Below are positions 25,424-33,929 of a stretch of 64,000 nucleotides of DNA, in pieces. The position numbers and the translations under genes are program-made. The notes below the pieces were generated by a model. The model did not search any database, was not told where the DNA came from, and saw nothing but the letters and a program-made list of their open reading frames with translations. Origin of the DNA: Palsa-504 sp963808615 (GTDB lineage Bacteria; Actinomycetota; Actinomycetes; Streptosporangiales; Streptosporangiaceae); the NCBI GenBank assembly GCA_963808615.1, contig CAWEGV010000012.1, forward strand, positions 1,612,001-1,676,000. Reading direction: 5' to 3'. The first letter of the stretch is position 1. Every line of letters starts with the position of its first letter.

Positions 25424-26252
25424 CGTCCGGTGCTGTGTCGGCCGACTCAGGCCAGGGCTCGACCGCATTCTCGGCGCGCTCGAGCACTACGACCTGTTCG
25501 ACGCGATCGCTCGGGATCACGTAGACGGTGACCTCAAGTGGCCGTTCATCGTTTCCCGACGTGCCGACGCGGACGATCTCGAGCACGGGCATCGTGACCG
25601 GGATCTGCAGTTCGTCCGCCTCTTCCTTAGTCGGCATCCGGGCCCGGTGCGTTTCTCTCCACGAGATGGGCCAGTGACCCGCTGCCTCCAGCCGGTACAA
25701 CCAGTCACCAGGTGCCGCTGCCGCCCCGGCGACCTCGGGAGCGTCCGCGACGCCGCGTGGGTGAATGTAGGAGTCATTCGTCTGAAACGGAGGCTCACCT
25801 GCTGGGCCCGTGACCCGGTGCCGACGCATCACCTCGGTTCCCTCTGGCACGCCGAGCATCCTGGCCAGCCGCGGGTCCGTCAGTTTCTCCAACTTCGCAA
25901 CGCGCGGCACATGGTGCACCCAGACTTCCTGAGCGCTGGCGCTCGGGAAGCTGTATCCGGGTTCGTCCGTCCCCTCGTTGCGCTTGACGTAGTTCCCGCG
26001 CGGCCGCCGCGGCCTGGACATGCCATGCCGTACGATCGTCCCCCGGCGCGGGACGGCCCATAGCAGCCCTTCGGCTTCAAGGATGGCGATCGCCCGCGCC
26101 AGCGTGTCCCGGTTGACGCCGTACCGCCGCGCCAGGTCCGCCATGCGAGGCAGGTTCGCTCCTGGTTCCCACTCGCCACTGAGGATGCGGGTCCGCAGAT
26201 CAGCGGCGATATCCAAGTAGCGCGAAGTTCCTGCCGGCAACTTTAGCTCCAA
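25413..26252 (-). CDS. GntR family regulator with UTRA domain
   Basis: The 279-residue regulator has an N-terminal GntR winged HTH (~8-75, with LARRYGVNRDTLARAIAILEAEGL) and a C-terminal UTRA-type effector domain (~100-260). In actinomycete integrative elements such a gene (KorSA-type in pSAM2) represses transfer and replication functions. The TTG start at 26252 is preceded by GAGGAG. It is divergent from the element operon, with repeated TTTGCCCAAGC-type sites between them that are candidate operators. Its 3' end overlaps the PP2C gene. Confidence 0.8.
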   Translation of the reverse strand: MELKLPAGTSRYLDIAADLRTRILSGEWEPGANLPRMADLARRYGVNRDTLARAIAILEAEGLLWAVPRRGTIVRHGMSRPRRPRGNYVKRNEGTDEPGYSFPSASAQEVWVHHVPRVAKLEKLTDPRLARMLGVPEGTEVMRRHRVTGPAGEPPFQTNDSYIHPRGVADAPEVAGAAAAPGDWLYRLEAAGHWPISWRETHRARMPTKEEADELQIPVTMPVLEIVRVGTSGNDERPLEVTVYVIPSDRVEQVVVLERAENAVEPWPESADTAPDVSG

Positions 26253-26266
26253 GTCTCCTCAGGTTA

Positions 26267-26437
26267 TTTGCCCAAGCATATTGACACCGGCAACGCGTAA
26301 CATCACGATGAGATATGCCCAAGCAAATAAGGGCATAGTAAGGCCCCCTGGACCATCCGCCAAGATCACCCAGGGGGCAAGGCCCCTGCGACAGGACCCC
26401 ACCATGCAAGCTAGCACGCTATATGCCCAGCCAGATA
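26267..26437. promoter_or_regulatory. repeated TNTGCCCAAGC sites, probable GntR operators
   Basis: Three related sites occur in the divergent region: TTTGCCCAAGCATAT (26267-26281), TATGCCCAAGCAAAT (26314-26328) and TATGCCCAGCCAGAT (26422-26436). The second is part of an inverted repeat TATGCCC-N10-GGGCATA. Location and repetition suggest autoregulation by the GntR protein and repression of the rightward operon. Confidence 0.5.
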
Positions 26438-26568
26438 GAGCTGCTGTGACTCACGGCACAGCGTTGCCCGAGCTGCCTGAGACAGGCCACAGCTGGCACA
26501 CATCGGCCGCTAAACGAGTTCCTCGGACCAGATCCCGGAGAAGCTGATCGGCCACGAGGCGCGCAGCG

Positions 26569-27465
26569 ATGAGCCGCAGTGCGCCGAGTTGGCTGGCGAT
26601 GACGCCGGGCGAAGTCTATACCCTGCACTTCTGGCCGCCTTATGGCGATCCGGACGTCCAGCTGGCCAAGCATTACACAGGGTGGGCCGAGGAAGGTCGG
26701 CTGGCGCGGCGCCTGACCCAGCACACGCTCGGGCGCGGCGCCAGGCTGACCCAGGTCCAGCGCGAGGCCGGGGGCTGGTGGGTCGTAGCTGATGTCCAGC
26801 CCGGCACCAGGGACCGCGAACAGCAGCTCAAGGAGCGGGGTGCCGCCCGCAGGTGCGGCGTGTGCAGGGCCTCCCGGGAGATCGAGTCCGGGAAGCTGAC
26901 GAAGGACCAGGCCCTGGCCCAATGGGAGAACGCGACCGAGTACGAGCGTTCCCTGCTCCGCGAGATCTTCGGAATGGAGTCCGAGGCGGCCAAGCCCGCT
27001 CCTGTCCCTGCGCGGGAAATGATCCCAGCGTCCGAACCCGAGCCGGCGCGCATCACCCCCGAGATGGACGCGCTGGTCGACGCGCTCATCGAGAGCTGGA
27101 GATCCCCGGAGGCCCGCTGCGGCGAGGGAACTGGAGGCGGGCGCGTGAACCTGCGGGACGCGATCGAGGCGGCAGAGCTGGCCGAGGCCGAGACCGCCTA
27201 CCGCCACCAGCTGGCCCGCGAGATGTACCAGGCCGGACAGCGAGCCGGCTTCGAGGCCGGCTACCGGCAGGCCAATGCCGACGAGGCGGCGCAGTGGGCC
27301 AGGATCGCCCGACCCGTCGTGCACGGCATCCCTCACGCCGAGCTCGAAGAGCGCCGCTGGGGGCCCGGCGGCCGCGCTCATTTCGCAGACCCGCGGCCCG
27401 GCGACTTCCCCGGCCGGGCCGCCAAGCCGAACGCAGAAACCGAACGAGAAATGGAGGCCGGATGA
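26569..27465 (+). CDS. GIY-YIG-like domain protein of the integrative element
   Basis: The 298-residue protein starts with VYTLHFWPPYG, AKHYTGWAEEGRLARRLTQH and GRGARLTQV (residues ~16-65), the pattern of the GIY-YIG-like proteins often found in actinomycete mobile elements, followed by ERGAARRCGVCR, a Cys pair. The remainder is Ala/Glu-rich helical sequence of unknown role. Nuclease activity is inferred only from the fold pattern. It is the first gene of the rightward operon; its stop overlaps the next start by 4 bp. Confidence 0.6.
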   Translation: MSRSAPSWLAMTPGEVYTLHFWPPYGDPDVQLAKHYTGWAEEGRLARRLTQHTLGRGARLTQVQREAGGWWVVADVQPGTRDREQQLKERGAARRCGVCRASREIESGKLTKDQALAQWENATEYERSLLREIFGMESEAAKPAPVPAREMIPASEPEPARITPEMDALVDALIESWRSPEARCGEGTGGGRVNLRDAIEAAELAEAETAYRHQLAREMYQAGQRAGFEAGYRQANADEAAQWARIARPVVHGIPHAELEERRWGPGGRAHFADPRPGDFPGRAAKPNAETEREMEAG

Positions 27466-27590
27466 CATGCCGTCGCATGACCCCGGAGGAAATCAAGCAG
27501 GCCGACGCCGCTTACCGGCAGTGGTGGCTGTCGGTGCTGACTCTTGGGCTCATCCCGAAACCTGAACGCGAGTTGGAGGCAGGCGCATGA
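27462..27590 (+). CDS. small element-encoded protein
   Basis: The 42-residue frame is translationally coupled on both sides: its ATG overlaps the preceding stop (ATGA) and its stop overlaps the next ATG. GGAGG lies 6 nt upstream. The product has EEIKQADAAYRQWW and a short hydrophobic stretch LSVLTLGLIP. No family is recognised; coupling is the main support. Confidence 0.5.
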   Translation: MTCRRMTPEEIKQADAAYRQWWLSVLTLGLIPKPERELEAGA

Positions 27591-28012
27591 ACGACATCCA
27601 GGCGGCCACGCCGCCGATCACCGAGGAGAACGGGCCAGCGTCAAGTTCGCGGCGGCCGCACCCGAGCGGACCGACCGGTACCGACGTGCGCAAAATCTAC
27701 GACTTTTCGAGACAGGCCGAAACTTCGGCAGCAGATGCCGTTTACCCTGCTCAGTCTGTGGATTCACCGGTCCCGTACACCCTGACTCCGAAGGCCGAAG
27801 CCCTGCTGGAGGAGGCCGCGTCCCCGACGACTGTCTTTCGTCAAGCGCACGCTGGTGGTATGGCCGCTCACGATCCGCAAGCCCAATCCGGGCTCGGCAG
27901 CCAGCCGTGCACGTACGTCACGGAGATCTCCGTGCCGCCGGCGGACAGCGGGGTCCACCGGCTTCACGCCCGCATGAAGGAACCCGGGCCAGAACCGGAG
28001 GCGGAGCTGTGA
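27587..28012 (+). CDS. hypothetical element protein
   Basis: The 141-residue protein begins at an ATG overlapping the previous stop and ends overlapping the next GTG. Composition is hydrophilic with many Pro, Ala and Ser; no motif is recognised and codon usage is slightly less GC-biased than its neighbours around 27,690-27,760. It is supported mainly by its place in an unbroken coupled operon. Confidence 0.45.
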   Translation: MNDIQAATPPITEENGPASSSRRPHPSGPTGTDVRKIYDFSRQAETSAADAVYPAQSVDSPVPYTLTPKAEALLEEAASPTTVFRQAHAGGMAAHDPQAQSGLGSQPCTYVTEISVPPADSGVHRLHARMKEPGPEPEAEL

Positions 28013-28458
28013 TCCCCGGCGGGCGACACGGCCGCAGCGTGAGCGACGACGCCTTCTACGAGTGGCTGCTGTCGGACCAGCCCGACGCCAGGGCCGAACG
28101 TGACCGGCGGCGCGCCGCCACCTACCAGGCCGAGACCGGCAGCGCGGCGGCCGTCCGCGCCTGGTCCGACAAGATCAACGCCCAGCCAGACGCGCCGCAA
28201 ACACTGCGGGACCTCGCCGCCTCGATGGGCCCGCAGGCCGACCAGACCGCGGCACGCGCCCAAGCCCGCTACGCCGAACCCGACGACGCCTACGTCACAC
28301 GGCTGCGCGCCCAGCACGAGACCCACATGCAGGTTTCCGGCCCGCCCGGCTCACCGGACTACCGCTACCCCGCCCACCTGACCGGGCCCGGCGCCGCCGC
28401 CTGCCCGCCACCACCTGAACCGGGCGATCCCGCGCCGGAACCGGAGACCGGCGCATGA
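28009..28458 (+). CDS. hypothetical element protein
   Basis: The 149-residue soluble protein starts at GTG 28009 (GTGA overlap with the previous stop) and its stop overlaps the DUF2637 gene start. It has a helical middle (SDDAFYEWLLSDQPDARAERDRR-like) and a Pro-rich tail. No known domain is visible. Such small acidic/helical proteins are regular companions of transfer genes in actinomycete elements. Confidence 0.5.
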   Translation: MIPGGRHGRSVSDDAFYEWLLSDQPDARAERDRRRAATYQAETGSAAAVRAWSDKINAQPDAPQTLRDLAASMGPQADQTAARAQARYAEPDDAYVTRLRAQHETHMQVSGPPGSPDYRYPAHLTGPGAAACPPPPEPGDPAPEPETGA

Positions 28459-29339
28459 GGGGCCCGGGGCTGTTCGCGATCGAGAGCAGCGACGGGGGAG
28501 CGCCACGCCGGGTCATCACCAACGTCCGCAGGCTGGCCGGAACCGAGCGGCCGCCCGGGAGCGTGCTCATCATGGCCGCGACCTGGCTGCTGGCCATCCT
28601 CGACGCAGGCCTTCTGTACGTCTCCTTCGACGCCCAGTACCGGTACATCTTCGCGGTCAAGAACGCGGCCATCCCGAGCATGATCGAGGCCGCGATGCTC
28701 GACGCGGGCATGATCATCTTGTCCGCGCTGGGCATCGGGCTCGCGATGCGCGGCAAGGCATCCAAGGCCGAACGGTTCCTGATCATGATCTGCGCGGCCG
28801 CCTCAGCAGGGATGAACTTCGCCGCCGCCGACCCCGCCTCCTGGCGGTCCGTCCTGGCCTACACCGCCGCCCCGGTGTTCCTGGCCATCATCACCGACCG
28901 GGTGATCTCCGTCATCCGGCGGCACGTCCTCCCCGGCGACACCGAATCCGCCTGGGCCTGGCTAGGACGCGCAACGATCCAGGCCGCCAGGCTCGCCGCC
29001 CTGGTTGCCCTCTACGCCCTGCGGACGATCCTCGCACCGGCCGAAACCGCCACGGGACTGCGGCGGATGGTCCTCGACGCCGCCCCGGTCCCCGGAACCA
29101 TCCAGACCACCCAAACCCCCGCCACTAACGGACCTGACGAGCACCAAGACGACCACGGCCAAAGCGGCGAGGACGACCAACGCAGCGACGAGCCCGCGAC
29201 CGAATTCGCCACCAAGAAGCAGGCGTTCCTGTCCCGCTACCGGGGCCACCCGCAGTACGGGATCCGGGAGGCCGCGAGCCGGGTCGCGGCCGAGCTCGCG
29301 CCCCTGGCCGGCCTGCAGGCGGGCACCGGACGGACCTAA
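28455..29339 (+). CDS. DUF2637 membrane protein
   Basis: The 294-residue protein has a short cytoplasmic N-terminus, four hydrophobic segments (~37-60, 70-100, 112-130, 140-165) and a hydrophilic C-terminal half with an Asp/Glu/Gln-rich linker and a final helical domain. This is the DUF2637 layout common to actinomycete mobile elements, where it is found near transfer (spread) genes. Possible role: a membrane component of mycelial spreading, not proven. A protein-like stretch continues past the stop in another frame (29342-29430), so the C-terminus may be frameshifted. Confidence 0.65.
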   Translation: MRGPGLFAIESSDGGAPRRVITNVRRLAGTERPPGSVLIMAATWLLAILDAGLLYVSFDAQYRYIFAVKNAAIPSMIEAAMLDAGMIILSALGIGLAMRGKASKAERFLIMICAAASAGMNFAAADPASWRSVLAYTAAPVFLAIITDRVISVIRRHVLPGDTESAWAWLGRATIQAARLAALVALYALRTILAPAETATGLRRMVLDAAPVPGTIQTTQTPATNGPDEHQDDHGQSGEDDQRSDEPATEFATKKQAFLSRYRGHPQYGIREAASRVAAELAPLAGLQAGTGRT

Positions 29340-29429
29340 TCGCCGAAGAGCTCAAGCGCATCGAGGCGGCCATGGCCCAGTACCTCGCCCGCGGAAACCT
29401 CGCCATCGCCGCAGCCGAGGGGACCAGCG

Positions 29430-30956
29430 ATGAACAAGCTCGACGGGATCCTGGCCCTGGCCGCCCTCCTCGGGTGCCTGGCGCTGTTCATCCGGTGCAC
29501 GCTGTTCTCCGGCCAGCAGGTCCGGCAGATGAAGTGGCGGACCAGGCTGCGGCTGCGCCCGGGCGCGGGGTTCGCCTCGCACTGGGAGATCACGTTCCGG
29601 TTCTCCCGGCTGGCCGCCCTGTCCCACGGGCGCCGCTGCCGCCCGGACATGCGGCTGGTCGGTCGGCTGACCTGCCCCGCCAGGGCCTACGCGGTCCGGC
29701 TCGGCCGAGCCCAGCTCGGCCGCACGGTCTACGGCCGCGGCGAGGACCAGGTGAGCATCATCGCGCCCCAGCGGACCAACAAAACCGGCATCCTGGCCAA
29801 CCGGGTCTACGGGCACCCCGGGGCCTGCGTCGCGGCGACCACCCGCGCGGACCTGTACACGCTCACCTCAGGCAAAAGGGCCCAGCTCGGCCCGGTCGAG
29901 GTCTTCAACCCCGAAGGCATCGGCGGCATCGGTTCGAGTTTCCGCGTCAACCTCGTCGCGGACTGCCTGGACCCGGAGATAGCGATCCGCACCGCGGCCG
30001 CGCTCACCGGGCCGACCGAAGGATCCGGCGACATGCAGTTCTGGCTCGAAAAGGCCGTCTTCGCCATGGCCGCGCTGATGCACGCCGCCGCGCTCCTTGA
30101 TGAAGACATGAGCGCGGTCTGGCGCTGGTCCCAGCGGCTCGGCAACCCTGTCAGGGACGCGCTGACCCGCCCCGGCGCCTCCCCGGAACTGCTGACCGCC
30201 GCCGCGGAGATCCAGCGGGACGGCAAGGCAGCAGAATCCATCCGCATGACCATGGCCCGGTCCCTGGCCTGGGTCGGAGTCCCGGCCCTGCGCCGCACGG
30301 TCTCCGGGAAGGGAATCCGGCCGTTCAACGCCGCACAGTGGACCCGCGCCAACGGGACCCTGTATGTCATCAACTCCGGCGAACTGAGCGCCGCCGCGCC
30401 GCTGTTCCGGGCCGTGGTTGAGAAGATTCACCGTGACTGCGTGTTCGCCGGCTCCCTCACCCAGTTCGGGCGCATCCCGAATCCCGTCTTGTTCGCGCTG
30501 GACGAGGTGACCCAGACCGCCGCCGTGCCGCTGGCCGACTGGCTCGCTACCTCGGCCGGGTCCGGCATCCAGGTGTGCTTCATCGTACACACCCCCGCCC
30601 AGCTCCGGGTCCGGTACGGCGCCGACGCCGCCAAGGCGATCTGGGCCCTGGCCGGAACCAAGGTCGTGCTCGGCGGCAACACCGACGCCGAGATGGCCGA
30701 GGAGATCTCCAAGCTGGCCGGGATGTACGGGGGAGAGATGGCCCTGCCCGTGGTCCCGGTCGCCTACATACGGCAGCTCCCCGAGTCCCGGGCACTGGTC
30801 CTGGCCATGAACCGCTCCCCGATCGCGGTCAAGGTCCGCCCGGTGTGGCGCCGGGCCGCATTCCGGCTGCGGATCAACCCGCCCGCCTACCTGCCGCTGC
30901 CCCAGCCCGTGGCGCTGCCCCAGATCAGGCCCGGGGCCGAAGGTGAGGCCGCATGA
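29430..30956 (+). CDS. TraG/VirD4-like coupling ATPase
   Basis: The 508-residue protein has an N-terminal membrane helix (~6-25), then a VirD4-type ATPase core: degenerate Walker A APQRTNKTG (~112-120), VAATTRADLYTLT, FNPEGIGGIGS, and Walker B VLFALDEVTQTA (~350-361). The protein is thus a coupling-type ATPase expected to drive DNA through the membrane during transfer. The Walker A departs from GxxxxGK[ST] (Asn before Lys), so activity is uncertain. It is downstream of DUF2637 and overlaps the next gene by 4 bp. Confidence 0.7.
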   Translation: MNKLDGILALAALLGCLALFIRCTLFSGQQVRQMKWRTRLRLRPGAGFASHWEITFRFSRLAALSHGRRCRPDMRLVGRLTCPARAYAVRLGRAQLGRTVYGRGEDQVSIIAPQRTNKTGILANRVYGHPGACVAATTRADLYTLTSGKRAQLGPVEVFNPEGIGGIGSSFRVNLVADCLDPEIAIRTAAALTGPTEGSGDMQFWLEKAVFAMAALMHAAALLDEDMSAVWRWSQRLGNPVRDALTRPGASPELLTAAAEIQRDGKAAESIRMTMARSLAWVGVPALRRTVSGKGIRPFNAAQWTRANGTLYVINSGELSAAAPLFRAVVEKIHRDCVFAGSLTQFGRIPNPVLFALDEVTQTAAVPLADWLATSAGSGIQVCFIVHTPAQLRVRYGADAAKAIWALAGTKVVLGGNTDAEMAEEISKLAGMYGGEMALPVVPVAYIRQLPESRALVLAMNRSPIAVKVRPVWRRAAFRLRINPPAYLPLPQPVALPQIRPGAEGEAA

Positions 30957-31471
30957 CCGAAACCCCCGACTCCGCCGTCGCGGCGCTGGCGGTCCAGCTC
31001 GCCGTGCTGAAAGCCAACCTCGGCCAGGCCCGCGAGGACATCGAGACCGCCAGGCGCGAGCTCGCCGCCAGGATCGACACGCTCGCCGGCGAGCTGGCCG
31101 CGCCGCCCGGACGCGACCCGAAAGGGCCACCCGCCACCTGCTGGCCCACCCTGGACGCCGACGGCAAGACCGCCGCCATGTCACAGCTGGCCAACTGGGT
31201 CGCCGTCATGCGCGAATGGCACCCTTCCTACTTCGCGGCCGTCGCGGACTGCTGGGCATCCCACCCCGAAGTCGTCATCGAGCTCCACAACGTCATGACC
31301 GAATTCACCCGCATCTACCGGACCAAACACCCCCCGCTCGCCGACGCCCTGCTCCTGTACGACCGGTGGCTCCCCGGCATGCTCCGCTGCTGCGGCCAGG
31401 TCATGAAGGACTGCGGGCCCGCCGGATGCGTCCTGAAACGACAGCTCATGTACAAGGCCCTCTACCGATGA
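30953..31471 (+). CDS. hypothetical element protein (DUF4913-like pattern)
   Basis: The 172-residue protein has an N-terminal coiled-coil-like helix (~8-45) followed by CWPTLDADGK, LANWVAVMREWHPSY, DCWASHPEVVIELHNV and YDRWLPGML. The spacing of Trp, His and Pro recalls DUF4913 proteins of actinomycete plasmids and elements, but I am not certain. It starts at ATG overlapping the ATPase stop. Role unknown. Confidence 0.5.
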   Translation: MTETPDSAVAALAVQLAVLKANLGQAREDIETARRELAARIDTLAGELAAPPGRDPKGPPATCWPTLDADGKTAAMSQLANWVAVMREWHPSYFAAVADCWASHPEVVIELHNVMTEFTRIYRTKHPPLADALLLYDRWLPGMLRCCGQVMKDCGPAGCVLKRQLMYKALYR

Positions 31472-31644
31472 GCACCCAGATGCTCCGGCGACTCCCGCGT
31501 GCGATCCCGCACCGGCACGCGCACGGCCATGCAATCCCCGTGCAACGACGGCACGCAACCGAGCGGCAGGACCGACATGGGCAACGGCGAGAAGAAGCTC
31601 CGCGGCACGGAGGAGGTGAACATGAAAACCAGGACACCCCGTGA
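31468..31644 (+). CDS. possible small Arg/His-rich protein
   Basis: The ATG at 31468 overlaps the previous stop, and the 58-residue product is rich in Arg and His. The composition looks like a non-coding GC-rich frame, but the coupling and lack of any other gene before the excisionase leave it open. It overlaps the start of the excisionase by ~20 bp. Confidence 0.25.
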   Translation: MSTQMLRRLPRAIPHRHAHGHAIPVQRRHATERQDRHGQRREEAPRHGGGEHENQDTP

Positions 31645-31843
31645 CGCGCACGGCGTGCGGGACGAGTGGCTGACCGTCGACGAGGTCTGCACCGAGCTGA
31701 AGATCTCCCGGCGGACCTTCGACCGGTGGCGGGCCCTGGGCACCGGCCCCAAGGCCAAGCGCCTGGGCGGCAGCGGACCGGTCCGCGTGCGGCGCAGCTG
31801 GCTCGACGAATGGCTCGACGCCCCTGACAAGGACATCGCTTGA
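31622..31843 (+). CDS. xis: excisionase-like HTH protein
   Basis: The 73-residue protein has a MerR/BldC-type helix-turn-helix: WLTVDEVCTELKISRRTFDRWRALG, then RVRRSWLDEWLD. This is the usual form of the recombination directionality factor placed directly before the integrase in actinomycete elements. ATG 31622 has GGAGGAGG 6 nt upstream. Its stop overlaps the integrase TTG start. BldC-like proteins bind direct repeats cooperatively, which fits the 11-nt-period pair at 33249. Confidence 0.75.
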   Translation: MKTRTPRDAHGVRDEWLTVDEVCTELKISRRTFDRWRALGTGPKAKRLGGSGPVRVRRSWLDEWLDAPDKDIA

Positions 31844-33246
31844 CGACCTCGTTTGACTTCCACCCCTGGAAGATCCAGACCCGGAAGGGACGCAAGACGC
31901 CCTACCGGGTTCGCTGGGTCGTGGCCGGCCGGGAGTTCGGCAACTCATTCGTCACCATGGCGCTCGCCGAGTCGTTCCGGGCGCAGCTGATCACCGCGGC
32001 CAGGAAAGGGGAGGGGTTCGATACCGAGTCGGGCCTGCCCGAGTCGATGGAGCGTACACGCCGGGACGTCTCGTTCTACGAGCACGCCGCGGAGTTCACC
32101 GCGTCGGCCTGGCCCGCGGCCGCGGCCAAGACCCGTGTGTCCATCATCGAAACACTGATCCGGGTGGTCCCCGTCGTCGTGCGCGACCTGGCAGGCGGAC
32201 CCGACCCGGACGTTCTCAGGTACGCGCTGAGGAAGAAGCTCAATCAGGGCGAGCACGCGGGCGAGCTGGACGACGACGAAGCGAAAGCGATCGCGTGGAT
32301 AGCCCGGGCCTCACGCCCGGTCAGCGCGCTCGAAGACCCCTCCGTCGTCTGCGACGTCCTCGACGCCCTGGCGGTCAACCTGAACGGCAAGCCCGCCGCC
32401 CCGGAGTACTTCTCCCGGCGCCGGCGGGTGCTGCACCGCGCCCTCGGCTATGCGGTGCGCAAGAAGAGACTCAGCCAGAACCCGCTGAGCAAAGGCAACC
32501 TGCCCGAAGGCTGGACACCGCCGCAAGCCCCGGACGACACTCTCGACCCGCGGGCCGTGGGCAGCCCGGCGCTGGTCGCGTCGATGCTCAAAGCCTGCGA
32601 CACGATCGGGAAGCGGCAGGGCCCGCGCTTCCGCGCGTTCTACGGCTGCATGTTCTACGCGCTCATGCGCCCGTCCGAGGCCGCGGCGCTCACCCGGCAA
32701 GGCTGCCACCTGCCCCAGAGCGGATGGGGCTACCTGATCTTCGCCGACTCCAGCCCAGCCCCGGGCAAGGCGTACACCGACGACGGCCAGGTCCACGAGC
32801 ACCGCGGTCTGAAGGGCCGGACCAAGGGCAGGCCAGGCCCGACGGCCCGCAGGCCCGTGCGGAAGGTCCCGATCCCGCCCGAGCTCGTCGAGCTCCTCCG
32901 CGCGCACATCGAGACGTTCGGCGTGGCCCCGGACGGGAGACTGTTCCGCTCCGAGCGCGGAAACCCGCTCCAGCCGTCCACGTGGTGGCAGGTCTGGCAG
33001 AAGGTCCGGGCCGCATCGCTCACGCCCGAGCAACTGGCCTCACCGCTGATGAAACGCCCTTACGATCTCCGGCACTCCGGGGTCACCTGGCGGCTCAACT
33101 CCGGCGTCCCGGCCACCGAGGTCGCCGCCTGGGCGGGCCATTCGGTCGAGGTCCTCACCCGCGTCTACGCGCGGTGCGTCGTAGGCCTGGAAGACGTGTG
33201 GATCGGACGCATGGACCAGGCCCTGCACCTGGGGGAGGACCGGTGA
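31840..33246 (+). CDS. int: tyrosine site-specific integrase
   Basis: The 468-residue recombinase has an SAM-like core-binding region (~80-230) and a catalytic domain with Arg in LMRPSEAAAL (~274), LRHSGVTW (H/R box, ~411), GHSVEVLTRVYAR (His and the nucleophile Tyr, ~430-441). It starts at TTG 31840, overlapping the xis stop, so the two are translationally coupled. The gene points at tRNA-Arg(CCG), whose 3' side begins 128 bp after the stop, as expected for an integrase next to its attachment site. The active-site residues appear complete. Confidence 0.9.
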   Translation: MTTSFDFHPWKIQTRKGRKTPYRVRWVVAGREFGNSFVTMALAESFRAQLITAARKGEGFDTESGLPESMERTRRDVSFYEHAAEFTASAWPAAAAKTRVSIIETLIRVVPVVVRDLAGGPDPDVLRYALRKKLNQGEHAGELDDDEAKAIAWIARASRPVSALEDPSVVCDVLDALAVNLNGKPAAPEYFSRRRRVLHRALGYAVRKKRLSQNPLSKGNLPEGWTPPQAPDDTLDPRAVGSPALVASMLKACDTIGKRQGPRFRAFYGCMFYALMRPSEAAALTRQGCHLPQSGWGYLIFADSSPAPGKAYTDDGQVHEHRGLKGRTKGRPGPTARRPVRKVPIPPELVELLRAHIETFGVAPDGRLFRSERGNPLQPSTWWQVWQKVRAASLTPEQLASPLMKRPYDLRHSGVTWRLNSGVPATEVAAWAGHSVEVLTRVYARCVVGLEDVWIGRMDQALHLGEDR

Positions 33247-33248
33247 TT

Positions 33249-33267
33249 TGGGCCGCGTATGGGCCGC
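33249..33267 (+). repeat. TGGGCCGC direct repeat pair after int
   Basis: TGGGCCGC at 33249-33256 and 33260-33267 has an 11-nt period and begins 3 bp after the integrase stop. It has the same form as the repeat pairs of the scars to the left and is a candidate excisionase or integrase arm site. Confidence 0.55.
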
Positions 33268-33374
33268 AGAAGCCGTCATCTGACGGCCTTCGCTGGCATC
33301 CCGCGTCGGAGAATGACATTGGTGTAATTCGCATTACCGCAGGTCAAAACGCATTCAGCCCTGCTAGCGATGGG

Positions 33375-33446
33375 CGCCCCCAGCAGGATTCGAACCTGCG
33401 CTCACGGCTCCGGAGGCCGTTGCTCTCTCCCCTGAGCTATGGGGGC
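33375..33446 (-). tRNA. tRNA-Arg (anticodon CCG)
   Basis: Read on the minus strand, the 72-nt gene folds into a full cloverleaf: acceptor GCCCCCA/TGGGGGC, D-arm GCTC/GAGC, anticodon stem ACGGC/GCCGT with loop CTCCGGA, and T-arm GCAGG-TTCGAAT-CCTGC. The discriminator is G and CCA is not encoded exactly (CCC follows). Its 3' end faces the integrase, making it the attachment target of the element. It is intact and should be functional. Confidence 0.95.
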
Positions 33447-33542
33447 TGTGTGCCTCCGAAAGGGTACCAGCCAACCGTCCTCGCACGGACATGTGCTGGT
33501 AAGAGGCCCAACCACCGGCCGGGAGACGCTACCCTCACGCAA

Positions 33543-33929
33543 GTGGCGCAGCGATTGGGACGGGTGCTCGTCGTCGACGACGACGAGGTGATCAGGCGGC
33601 TGATCGCGGTCAACCTCCAGCTTGAGGGGTTCGACGTGTCGACCGCGGTCGACGGGCAGGACTGCCTGGACAAGGTGGGACTAATCGGCCCGGACGTCAT
33701 CACGCTGGACGTGATGATGCCGCGGCTGGACGGCTGGGAGACCGCGATCCAGCTACGTAAGTCCCCGGAGACGGCCCATATCAAGGTGGTGCTGATCACC
33801 GCCCGCGCGCAGGAGGACGACAAGAGCCGGGCCAGCGACGTCGGCGCCGACGCCTACCTCACCAAGCCCTTCGACCCGAACGAGATGATCCGCATCGTCC
33901 GCGAGCTGGCCGGCCGCAACCCAGAGTGA
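33543..33929 (+). CDS. single-domain response regulator
   Basis: The 128-residue receiver domain shows the acidic pair in VVDDDEVIRR, the phospho-acceptor Asp in VITLDVMMPRLDGWE (~residue 55), a Thr/Ala in LITARAQ and the Lys in YLTKPFDPNEM (~105). No output domain is attached, as in CheY/Spo0F-type proteins. No kinase is nearby, and the stop overlaps the start of nrtL, so the two are co-transcribed in the core chromosome. GTG 33543 is chosen as the start; GTG 33561 is possible. Confidence 0.75.
   Translation: MAQRLGRVLVVDDDEVIRRLIAVNLQLEGFDVSTAVDGQDCLDKVGLIGPDVITLDVMMPRLDGWETAIQLRKSPETAHIKVVLITARAQEDDKSRASDVGADAYLTKPFDPNEMIRIVRELAGRNPE

Larger units (their letters stand above)
25413..33415. 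mobile_element. AICE-like integrative element beside tRNA-Arg(CCG)
   Basis: A continuous set of element genes (GntR regulator, GIY-YIG-like, small proteins, DUF2637, TraG/VirD4-like ATPase, HTH excisionase, tyrosine integrase) ends next to the 3' side of a tRNA-Arg, the classic actinomycete integrative-element layout. The right end is set at the tRNA anticodon. The left end is not established: no direct copy of the tRNA 3' half was found, so the coordinate given is only the GntR gene end. No replication initiator was recognised. Confidence 0.65.
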
